Origin: DATBGZ01 sp963803115
GTDB lineage: Bacteria > Actinomycetota > Actinomycetes > Mycobacteriales > Micromonosporaceae
Assembly: GCA_963803115.1 (NCBI GenBank)
Contig: CAWDLN010000018.1
Coordinates: 453,355 to 517,354, forward strand
Direction of reading: 5' to 3'
Length of the DNA stretch: 64,000 nucleotides
In this document: piece after piece, positions 45,012-51,568 of the stretch
Position numbering within the stretch: the first letter of the stretch is position 1
Layout: every line of letters begins with the position of its first letter
Program-made: the position numbers and the translations under genes
The notes under the pieces: generated by a model
The model's input: only the letters and a program-made list of their open reading frames with translations
Told to the model about the DNA's origin: nothing
Database searches by the model: none

Positions 45012-45635
45012 ATGCGCTTGATCAAGTTCGGGCACAGCTGCGTGCGCATGGAGTCCGACGGTGGGGTTCTCGTCATCGACCCAGGGGTCTTCAGCGATCC
45101 CTCGGCGCTGGACGGCGCCGATGCGGTCCTCATCACTCACGAGCACGCCGACCACGTGAACGTCGACGAGGTGGTCAAGCGACCGGGGCTGACCGTATTC
45201 ACGAACGCGGCCGTGGCGTCCAAGCTGGACGCGATCGCCGATTCCGTGACCACCGTGTCGCCGGGCGAGCGGTTTGATGCGGCCGGATTCCGGGTGCAGG
45301 CATTCGGCGGGAAGCACGCCGTGATCCATCCCGACATTCCGCAGGTGGCGAACCTCGCGTTCCTCGTCAACGGTACGGTCTACCACCCGGGCGACTCACT
45401 GTTCGTTCCGGAAGACGCCACTGTGGACACGTTGCTCTTACCGGTTGCCGCGCCGTGGCTCAAGACATCGGAGGCTATCGATTTTGCGCGAGCGGTCGCG
45501 CCACGCCGCGGCATCGCCATTCACGAAGCAGTACTTAGCGATGTCGGGCTCGGAATCGTCGACAACCTCATCGGTAACCTGAGCCAGACGCAGTTCCAGC
45601 GGCTGCCCGTGGGTGGCGAGATCAACGTCGGGTAG
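45012..45635 (+). CDS. Metallo-beta-lactamase-fold hydrolase (UlaG-like)
   Basis: A 207 aa MBL-fold protein. Metal ligands are in THEHADH (about residues 39-45), the HAVIHPDIP region and the late YHPGDSLF motif. Single-domain members of this size (YfiT/UlaG-like) are usually unspecific phosphoesterase or lactonase annotations; the substrate is unknown. ATG 45012 has AAGGAG (45000-45005) upstream. It is transcribed divergently from the DUF4349 gene. Confidence 0.88.
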   Translation: MRLIKFGHSCVRMESDGGVLVIDPGVFSDPSALDGADAVLITHEHADHVNVDEVVKRPGLTVFTNAAVASKLDAIADSVTTVSPGERFDAAGFRVQAFGGKHAVIHPDIPQVANLAFLVNGTVYHPGDSLFVPEDATVDTLLLPVAAPWLKTSEAIDFARAVAPRRGIAIHEAVLSDVGLGIVDNLIGNLSQTQFQRLPVGGEINVG

Positions 45636-45678
45636 GCGACTATCCTCTCCTGCTCGAACAGGAGCAGAATCGACAACT

Positions 45679-46416
45679 GTGACACCCGAGCTCGCCGCCT
45701 CCGCCGCCGCGGGGCCGGTCAGTGAGCTCGACACTGCTTGGAGCACCGATCCACGGACGCTCCGCCGGGCGCGCCTGCTCGAACTGTCGGGCTGGGCGTT
45801 CTACGTCGCCGGGCGTGGCGGTGTGCTCGGCGATGACGTCCGCCCAGAGACCGTGGCCTCGGCCCTCGGCGTGATCGCTCCCGACGCGGTCCGGGCCGGC
45901 TGGGATTCCGCACGGAAGGTGGGCCCGGCTACCGTAGCTGCCTCGCGGCTTGCCGAGTGCGCCCGCTGGGGGGATGAACGACTCAGCGATGTCGCCGACG
46001 AACGGCTCGTGGAGCTGGCCGAGCGCGTCGTGATGAGCGCCGACGCCGTGGCGATGCCGTTGTTCGCCGCCACCCGAGCGATGCCCGCCCCCGACGGCGG
46101 TGTCGGCGCGCGGGCCGCCGTGCTCATTCATTTGCTGCGGGAGCATCGAGCCGGGGCGATGCTGGTCGCCGTGCGGGCGTGCGGCCTACGACCCGTCGAA
46201 GCGATCATCGCCGGGCCCGAGGGCGAGCAAGAGGCGATCACGTTCGGCTGGACGCCGCCGTTCCCGCTCCGGGTAAGCGTGTTGCGCCGCTATTGCTACG
46301 CGGAGGCGATCGCCGACCGCATCGCGGGTGGTGCGTATGCGGCGCTCGGTCCGGCCGAGCGGGTGGAGCTGGTGCAGCTCCTGGTGGCCGCCGCGGCCAC
46401 GTTGACCGAGCCCTGA
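45679..46416 (+). CDS. SCO6745/SalK-type family protein
   Basis: A 245 aa all-helical protein resembling the actinomycete SCO6745 family (ARLLELSGWAFYVAGRGGVL, then LAERVVMSADAVAMPLFAAT, RAAVLIHLLREHRAGAMLVA and GWTPPFPLRVSVLRRYCYAE). Often annotated as a hypothetical HTH-like protein; no catalytic motif is evident. GTG 45679 is the likely start, 43 nt after the MBL gene on the same strand, with AGGAG about 14 nt upstream. Possibly co-transcribed with the MBL gene. Confidence 0.7.
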   Translation: MTPELAASAAAGPVSELDTAWSTDPRTLRRARLLELSGWAFYVAGRGGVLGDDVRPETVASALGVIAPDAVRAGWDSARKVGPATVAASRLAECARWGDERLSDVADERLVELAERVVMSADAVAMPLFAATRAMPAPDGGVGARAAVLIHLLREHRAGAMLVAVRACGLRPVEAIIAGPEGEQEAITFGWTPPFPLRVSVLRRYCYAEAIADRIAGGAYAALGPAERVELVQLLVAAAATLTEP

Positions 46417-46457
46417 CCCGGCGAATTCGGTCGCATCCCGGCGTGAGCACCGGCAGG

Positions 46458-47432
46458 ATGCGGACCATGACCCTCGACCTACCGCCCGGGTGGACCATTC
46501 GGACGCCGACCCTGGACGACGTACCGGAGATCCTGGCCGTTGTCCACGCGAGCGATGTAGCCGCCGTCGGCGAGCCCGACTTCACCACCGACGAGGTGGT
46601 CGAGATCCTCGCCGCCCCAAACCATGACCCAAAGAAGGATTCCTGGGTCGTGCTGGACGAAACCCAACGAATCGTCGGATGGGCATACATTGATAATCCT
46701 TCGCGCAGTCGGCGGGACAACTTCGACGCTTACGTCCATCCCGAGCGCGGCCGGCCCGCCCATCAGCGTCTGCTCGATCTGGTCGTGGCCCGGATCGCCG
46801 AGCGGGCCACGGAGTTCGGATTCCCGTCGCTCACGGCCCGGGGCGGCGCGGTCGCGAGCGAGGAGTCATACGTTGCGCTGCTCCGGTCGGCCGGGTTCGA
46901 GTTCATCAAGCGGTACGCCCGGATGCGCCGGGACCTAACCTCGTCCGAGCCCGCACCGGACGTGCCGCCCGGGGTCGCGATCCGCCTCGTCCGCCACGAC
47001 GACGACGCCGAGATGCGCACCTTCCACCGGGTACTGGACACGGCCTTCCGAGACACACCCGACTATCAGGAACACAGTTACGAGGTGTACCGCGAGCGTC
47101 TGGCCGCCCTTCCCGGCATTGACTGGGACGAATGGTTTGTGGCCGAAGTGGACGGTGACGTTGTCGCGATCCTGCAGTCCGCCGGTCAGGTGGCCGAGCA
47201 GGACGAGGGCTGGGTCAAGAACCTCGCGGTCAGCAAGGAGTACCGCGGCCGCGGCCTCGGCCGCGTGCTTTTGCAGACGGCGTTTCACACCTATGCGGCC
47301 AAGGGTCGACGGGCCGCCGGGCTGGGGGTCGACATGACTAACCCGACCGGTGCGTACCGTCTCTACGAGAGCGTGGGCATGCGGCCCGTCTACGAGGCCG
47401 ACGTCTACGAACGCCTCATCGGGGCCGCTTGA
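46458..47432 (+). CDS. Tandem GNAT N-acetyltransferase
   Basis: A 324 aa protein with two GNAT domains, as in mycothiol synthase-like enzymes. The N-domain is degenerate (IRTPTLDDVPEILAVVHASD, then VGWAYIDNP). The C-domain keeps the acetyl-CoA motif A (VKNLAVSKEYRGRGLGRVLL) and the NPTGAYRLYESVGMRPVYEA end. The acceptor is unknown; an aminoglycoside, peptide or small amine would all fit. ATG 46458 or 46467 starts the first domain. The gene ends before the second copy of the dispersed 24-bp repeat. Confidence 0.85.
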   Translation: MRTMTLDLPPGWTIRTPTLDDVPEILAVVHASDVAAVGEPDFTTDEVVEILAAPNHDPKKDSWVVLDETQRIVGWAYIDNPSRSRRDNFDAYVHPERGRPAHQRLLDLVVARIAERATEFGFPSLTARGGAVASEESYVALLRSAGFEFIKRYARMRRDLTSSEPAPDVPPGVAIRLVRHDDDAEMRTFHRVLDTAFRDTPDYQEHSYEVYRERLAALPGIDWDEWFVAEVDGDVVAILQSAGQVAEQDEGWVKNLAVSKEYRGRGLGRVLLQTAFHTYAAKGRRAAGLGVDMTNPTGAYRLYESVGMRPVYEADVYERLIGAA

Positions 47433-47462
47433 CGTTTGTCGAAACGCCGCATGAAGTCGGGG

Positions 47463-47486
47463 CCACGCCCGAGCGGAGCGAGGGCC
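47463..47486 (-). repeat. Dispersed 24-bp repeat, copy 2
   Basis: Identical over 24 bases to 27020-27043 and placed the same way, 3 nt downstream of the stop codon of a minus-strand gene (47490). It also lies between convergent genes, so a terminator or 3'-end processing role is plausible. Confidence 0.7.
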
Positions 47487-47489
47487 GGG

Positions 47490-47954
47490 TTAATCGATGG
47501 CGTCCGTTCGGGTCGGGCGGGACCGTAGGTTCTCGATGTAGTCGTCGGGCGCGCCAGCCTTACGGGCCGCGTTGGCGATCTCGGTCACGTACCACGTGGT
47601 CGGCAGGCCGCCCTCGTACCCGGCGAAGACATAGACCCACGACGTGACGTCGCCATCCAGGGTGACCACCCGCAGATGCAGCTTCTGGTAGGTGCCCGCC
47701 ACGGCACCCTCAACCTCGTCGAGTAACAGCTCGTCCTGGGTGTCGACGTCATACAGTGCGACGAAGACTCGGTCACCGTCCGTTTCCGACTCGACGATTG
47801 TGCAGACCGCTCCCTCGTATCCGAGAAGGTCCTCGCCGCCGAACGTCAACCGCCAGCCTTCGATCCACCCGGTGCCAACCAGGGGCGAATGAGGGCAGTA
47901 TGCCCGCATCCGTCCGGGGTCCAGGTTTGAGCCGTACGCGGCGTAGAGGCGCAC
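47490..47954 (-). CDS. Gamma-glutamylcyclotransferase-fold protein
   Basis: A 154 aa protein of the GGCT/AIG2-like fold. The nucleotide-like loop YAAYGSNLDPGRMRAYCP at the N-terminus is diagnostic, with the catalytic Glu expected in the DEVEGAVAGTYQK segment. It is related to the mycobacterial gene next to lpdA (Rv3304). The substrate may be a gamma-glutamyl amine or peptide. GTG 47954 is preferred because a TATCGT box ends 7 nt upstream (leaderless) and the fold begins at once. It is divergent from lpdA, 82 nt apart. Confidence 0.85.
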   Translation of the reverse strand: MRLYAAYGSNLDPGRMRAYCPHSPLVGTGWIEGWRLTFGGEDLLGYEGAVCTIVESETDGDRVFVALYDVDTQDELLLDEVEGAVAGTYQKLHLRVVTLDGDVTSWVYVFAGYEGGLPTTWYVTEIANAARKAGAPDDYIENLRSRPTRTDAID

Positions 47955-48036
47955 GGCAGTGACGATAGTCCTTTCGGCCGTGAGGGAGAATGCAACGGAC
48001 CGTAATCGAGGACCGTGTTGATGGGAGTTCCGCCTA

Positions 48037-49437
48037 ATGGCCCGTATCGTGATCATCGGTGGCGGACCGGCGGGCTACGAGGCCGCCCTCGTCGCCGCTC
48101 AGCTGCAGGCCGAGGTAACCGTGGTCGAGGCCGACGGCGCCGGCGGAGCGTGCGTGCTCTACGACTGTGTCCCATCCAAGACGTTCATTGCCTCGACCGA
48201 CGTCGTGACCGCGTTCCGGCACGGCGAGAGTCTGGGAGTACGGATGCCGGACCCGGAGTCGGTCACGCTGGACGCCGCCGCCGTGCACGCCCGGGTGAAG
48301 CGGCTGGCCCTGGCCCAGTCGGCCGATGTCGCCACCAAGTTGACGAAGGCCGGGGTCGAGCTGGTGGCCGGCCGCGCCCGGCTCGGGTCCGACTCGCTCG
48401 GGCACATGCATCCGGTGCTCGTCGAGCCCAGGGATGGTCAGGCGTACGAGATTCAAGCCACACATGTCCTGATCGCCACCGGCGCGAACCCGCGGGTTGT
48501 GCCCGGTTGTGAGCCCGATGGAACCCGGATCCTGACCTGGCGCGACGTTTACGACCTGCCCGACCTGCCCGAGCGGTTGGTCATCATCGGGTCCGGCGTG
48601 ACCGGAGCCGAGTTCGCCAGCGCCTACCTGGCCGCCGGGGTTGACGTGACCCTGGTTTCGAGCCGGGACCGGGTCATGCCGCATGAGGACTCCGATGCCG
48701 CCGGAGTGATCGAGCGTGTCTTCCGTGCCCGCGGGATGACCGTGCTCAACAAGGCCCGCGCCGAGTCCGTGGTCTCGGCACCGGATGGAGTCGTGGTCAA
48801 GCTGACCGACGGCCGTACGGTCGACGGCACCCACGCGCTGATGGCCGTCGGATCGGTGGCGAACACGCGCGAGCTCGGCCTGGCTGAGTACGGAGTCCAG
48901 ACCACCGAGTCCGGCCACGTCACCGTTGACCGGGTGTCCCGTACGAACATCCCCGGCATCTACGCGGCCGGCGACTGCACGGGTGTGCTGGCGCTGGCCA
49001 GCGTAGCCGCGATGCAGGGCCGGATCGCCATGTGGCACGCGCTGGGCGAGGCGGTCAGCCCGCTGTGGCTGCAGACCGTGTCGGCCAACGTCTTCACCGA
49101 CCCGGAGCTGGCCACAGTCGGCGTCTCACAGTCCGATGTGGACTCTGGCCGAGTGCCGGGCCGGGTCGTGATGCTGCCGCTGTCTGGAAACGCCCGGGCC
49201 AAGATGGCTGACATCCAGGATGGCTTCGTGAAGTTGTTCTGCCGCAGCGGTTCCGGCACCGTTATCGGCGGCGTCGTCGTCGCGCCGAAGGCGAGCGAGT
49301 TGATCCTGCCGATCGCAATGGCGGTCGAGAACCACCTGTCGGTGAGCCAGCTCGCTCTCACGATCACGATCTATCCCTCCCTGTCGGGCTCGGTCGCCGA
49401 GGCGGCCCGCCAGCTTATGCACCATGAATACGAGTAG
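48037..49437 (+). CDS. lpdA: NAD(P)H:quinone reductase, LpdA-like flavoprotein
   Basis: A 466 aa disulphide-oxidoreductase-fold flavoprotein. FAD site GGGPAG (8-13), redox pair C39-x4-C44 (ACVLYDCVPSK), NAD(P) site GSGVTGAEFAS, and IYAAGDCTGVLALASVA. The C-terminal His-Glu of true lipoamide dehydrogenases is replaced (YPSLSGSVAEAAR), as in mycobacterial LpdA (Rv3303c), which reduces quinones. Unlike my recollection of that protein, both cysteines are kept here. ATG 48037 has GGGAG upstream. Its stop codon lies inside an 18-bp tandem array. Confidence 0.9.
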   Translation: MARIVIIGGGPAGYEAALVAAQLQAEVTVVEADGAGGACVLYDCVPSKTFIASTDVVTAFRHGESLGVRMPDPESVTLDAAAVHARVKRLALAQSADVATKLTKAGVELVAGRARLGSDSLGHMHPVLVEPRDGQAYEIQATHVLIATGANPRVVPGCEPDGTRILTWRDVYDLPDLPERLVIIGSGVTGAEFASAYLAAGVDVTLVSSRDRVMPHEDSDAAGVIERVFRARGMTVLNKARAESVVSAPDGVVVKLTDGRTVDGTHALMAVGSVANTRELGLAEYGVQTTESGHVTVDRVSRTNIPGIYAAGDCTGVLALASVAAMQGRIAMWHALGEAVSPLWLQTVSANVFTDPELATVGVSQSDVDSGRVPGRVVMLPLSGNARAKMADIQDGFVKLFCRSGSGTVIGGVVVAPKASELILPIAMAVENHLSVSQLALTITIYPSLSGSVAEAARQLMHHEYE

Positions 49438-50008
49438 CGTCACGAATACGAGTAGCGTCACGAATACGAGTAGCGTCACGAATACGCGTAGCGTCGGCCA
49501 GCGGCAGCGGGTGGAACTGGTCCCTGGTGTGGTCGACAACGGCCGCCGAGACCAAAGTGGCCGACAGGGGCAGGACGTCGCAGCACAATGGCACTGCCCG
49601 CGCCACCGCATCGCGTCGAGCCGTCATCGACAGGGTGGTGTGCGGTACCCAGGTGCCGGGGCGGTAGAGCGGCCAGACCGGGATGCCAGCGACATCCAGG
49701 CGGCCGAGCGCCTCGGTGTGCAGGGCGAGCAGGGAAGCGGTCGGGGCCGGACCGAGCCAGAGCACGCCGCCCGGGAATTGGCCGACGTGTTGGAAGCTCA
49801 CCGCAACGGGCAGCGGCAGCACGCCCAACGCCTCGGCCACCGGCGTGGGCGGGAACTCGTCGGCCACTGCGATGGAGAGGTGCGGACGGTGCTTGCCGTG
49901 CGTGTGGTTACCGAGTGTGGGAACGTCGGCCGCCTCGAGTGCGGTCCACAGAGTCCGCAGGCGTCGCTCCGCGAGCGGGTCGAAATACATCTCGATCGCG
50001 GCCACCAT
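49415..50008 (-). CDS. 2H phosphoesterase (2'-5' RNA ligase family) with repeat tail
   Basis: A 197 aa 2H protein with HRPHLSIAV (about 46-54) and VPHTTLSM (about 123-130), the paired catalytic His motifs. Its last 24 residues are four near-perfect copies of DATRIR, produced by an 18-bp tandem array that also contains the end of lpdA. ATG 50008 is supported by a minus-strand TACGCT (50016-50021) 7 nt upstream, so it is probably leaderless. It overlaps lpdA by 23 bp and is divergent from the threonine leader. Confidence 0.85.
   Translation of the reverse strand: MVAAIEMYFDPLAERRLRTLWTALEAADVPTLGNHTHGKHRPHLSIAVADEFPPTPVAEALGVLPLPVAVSFQHVGQFPGGVLWLGPAPTASLLALHTEALGRLDVAGIPVWPLYRPGTWVPHTTLSMTARRDAVARAVPLCCDVLPLSATLVSAAVVDHTRDQFHPLPLADATRIRDATRIRDATRIRDATRIHGA
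49424..49495. repeat. Four-copy 18-bp tandem repeat
   Basis: Units ACGAATACGAGTAGCGTC at 49424, 49442, 49460 and 49478; the first and last differ at one position each. The array straddles the lpdA stop codon and encodes the (DATRIR)4 tail of the opposite gene. Being a multiple of three, copy changes would keep that frame. Confidence 0.9.
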
Positions 50009-50062
50009 GCGCCGAAGCGTAGCCCGCACACAAAACCCGATGCGGCCTCTCCTCGCAGTGGT

Positions 50063-50068
50063 TACCTT
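50063..50068 (+). promoter_or_regulatory. -10 box of the threonine leader transcript
   Basis: TACCTT ends 6 nt before the leader ATG at 50075, the same spacing seen at other leaderless starts in this window. No good -35 is visible. Confidence 0.5.
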
Positions 50069-50074
50069 TTCTCC

Positions 50075-50128
50075 ATGCCAGCGCTACTGACGACGACGCC
50101 GGGACTTCCCGGCGTGCTGACGCGCTGA
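50075..50128 (+). CDS. Threonine-rich leader peptide (attenuator)
   Basis: A 17-codon reading frame, MPALLTTTPGLPGVLTR, with three consecutive ACG threonine codons (50090-50098) and a fourth near its end. It sits 88 nt upstream of a threonyl-tRNA synthetase-like gene and is followed by a rho-independent-type terminator. The segment after the Thr codons forms a hairpin (ACGCCGGG/CCCGGCGT, 50096-50115). The logic matches ribosome-mediated attenuation: stalling at uncharged Thr codons would disturb this hairpin and favour read-through. The promoter and ATG placement suggest the leader mRNA starts at the ATG. Confidence 0.75.
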   Translation: MPALLTTTPGLPGVLTR

Positions 50129-50140
50129 CTCAGTCACCGC

Positions 50141-50170
50141 ACGGCCCCGGGCGACCGCTCCCGGGGCCGT
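50141..50170 (+). terminator. Attenuator terminator upstream of the ThrRS-like gene
   Basis: Perfect 11-bp stem ACGGCCCCGGG (50141-50151) with 50160-50170, 8-nt loop, followed by TTTCGTGTT. A competing pairing is possible between CGTGC (50113-50117) and GCACG (50139-50143), which would include the base of the terminator stem. Confidence 0.8.
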
Positions 50171-50216
50171 TTCGTGTTCGCGCTCCGGGTCCATCCTCGA
50201 TTCCAAGGAGCGCATC

Positions 50217-51416
50217 ATGATTGACCACCGCAGGCTCGGCCGCGAACTCGAGCTCTTTCATTCCGCCCCGCTGGTCGGCGCCGGTCTGCCGATCTGGCTA
50301 CCCGCTGGCGCGGCGGCCCGGCACGCCGTCGAGGAGTTCGTCCGTGAGGAGGAGCGCCGGGCCGGCTACCAGCATGTGTACTCGCCGCCGTTGGCCAAAC
50401 GTGAGATGTACCAACGATCCGGGCACTTGGCCAAGTTCGGCGAGGACATGTTTCCGGGCATGGCCGACGGCGATGAGGAACTGATGCTGCGGCCTAGCAT
50501 CTGCCCGCACCACGCCATGGTGTTCGCGTCCCGGGGACGGTCCTATCGGGATCTGCCGTTGCGAGTGGCCGAAATCGGCCCCATGTACCGCGCCGAACGG
50601 TCTGGGGTCCTCAGTGGACTGTCGAGGGTGCGAGCCATCTCGCTCAACGATTCGCACAACTTCTGCGCGCTGGACCAGGTCGGAGCCGAGGTAGGGTTGG
50701 TGCTCGACCTGATGGCTCGGGTGCACGCCGCGCTCGGCTTCGCCCCGTCCGGATTCCGGCTGTCGCTTCGGGGCGATGGGTCGTACCTGGGCGAGGCCGG
50801 TGACTGGGACCTGGCCGAGCAGATGCTGCGGGACGCGCTCGTCGACGCTGGCGTGTCCTTCGTGGACGCGCCCGGCGAGGCCGCGTTCTACGGACCCAAG
50901 ATCGACGTGCAGATCATCGACGTGGCCGACCGTGAATGGAGCCTCGCCACCATCCAGGTCGACTTCCATCAGCCGGTGGCGTTCGATTTGTCCTATGTGG
51001 ATCGTAACGCGAAACGGCATCGGCCGGTCATGGTCCATCGCAGCCTGGTCGGCAGCATGGAGCGACTGTTCGCGCACCTGATCGAGGTTCATCAGGGTGC
51101 GTTTCCGGCCTGGTATGCCCCGGTGCAGGTAGTGGCGCTGCCCGTCGCGGACCCGCAGTCCGACGCCGCGCACAGCTTCGCTCGCGCCTGTCTGGCGGCC
51201 GGCCTGCGAGCGGAAGCCTCGGTCGAAGGCTCGCTCGGCGCCCGGATCCGCGAGGGCCGGCTCGTGCCTTTCCTCGCGGTAATCGGAGCACGCGAGGACG
51301 CAGCCGGAGCGGTGTCGTTGCGACTGCGCGACGGGCAGGAACTGCCGGCGCGCCCCGTCGCCGACGCCGTCGCCTACCTCACCCGCCTTTGCCAACCGTC
51401 GCCTTTACCCGTGTGA
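50217..51416 (+). CDS. Threonyl-tRNA synthetase-like protein lacking editing domains
   Basis: A 399 aa class II synthetase. It covers only the catalytic and anticodon-binding parts of ThrRS: DHRRLGRELELFHSAPLVG at the start, motif 2 as EIGPMYRAERSGVLSGLSRVR, motif 3 as VMVHRSLVGSMERLFAHLIE, then the anticodon domain from APVQVVALPVADPQ. The zinc/amino-acid ligands of ThrRS are kept (C96, H147, H274). The usual N-terminal TGS and editing domains (about 240 aa) are absent, so mischarged Ser-tRNA(Thr) could not be cleared in cis. AAGGAG (50205-50210) fixes the ATG. The threonine leader upstream supports a real aminoacylation role. A backup or drug-insensitive ThrRS, or one serving a special pathway, is inference. 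Confidence 0.88.
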   Translation: MIDHRRLGRELELFHSAPLVGAGLPIWLPAGAAARHAVEEFVREEERRAGYQHVYSPPLAKREMYQRSGHLAKFGEDMFPGMADGDEELMLRPSICPHHAMVFASRGRSYRDLPLRVAEIGPMYRAERSGVLSGLSRVRAISLNDSHNFCALDQVGAEVGLVLDLMARVHAALGFAPSGFRLSLRGDGSYLGEAGDWDLAEQMLRDALVDAGVSFVDAPGEAAFYGPKIDVQIIDVADREWSLATIQVDFHQPVAFDLSYVDRNAKRHRPVMVHRSLVGSMERLFAHLIEVHQGAFPAWYAPVQVVALPVADPQSDAAHSFARACLAAGLRAEASVEGSLGARIREGRLVPFLAVIGAREDAAGAVSLRLRDGQELPARPVADAVAYLTRLCQPSPLPV

Positions 51417-51490
51417 CGCGGCACCCGTGTGACGCCGGCACCCGTGTGACGCCGGCACCTGTCTGACGTCCGGCACCCTCTGGCGCCGGC
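51407..51490 (+). repeat. Degenerate 16-18 bp tandem repeat at a gene end
   Basis: Five units of the type ACCCGTGTGACGCCGGC start at 51407, 51423, 51440, 51457 and 51475, with a partial sixth. The first unit contains the stop codon of the ThrRS-like gene, so several units carry duplicate TGA stops. It lies immediately upstream of a 56-nt hairpin element. Confidence 0.85.
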
Positions 51491-51499
51491 ACCCTCGTG

Positions 51500-51555
51500 G
51501 ACCTTGGAGGAATGCGCGTGAACAGAGATCGAAGCACGCGTATTTCTCCAAGATC
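51500..51555. terminator. 56-nt hairpin element, copy 2
   Basis: Arms 51500-51520 and 51535-51555 around a 14-nt loop with GAGATCGAA; relative of 43778-43833. It lies between the convergent ThrRS-like and carboxylase alpha genes. Two of the differences in the stem are compensatory between copies. Confidence 0.8.
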
Positions 51556-51568
51556 GCGGGAGGGTGTC

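Noticed and set aside
49424..50128. Plus-strand frame beginning NTSSVT repeats and reaching the threonine leader
   Set aside because: It is antisense to the 2H ligase gene; only its last 17 codons, with their own ATG and -10 box, are taken as the leader peptide.
50063..50216. T-box riboswitch upstream of the ThrRS-like gene
   Set aside because: No stem I specifier architecture or conserved T-box sequence is visible; the Thr-codon leader plus terminator explains the region better.
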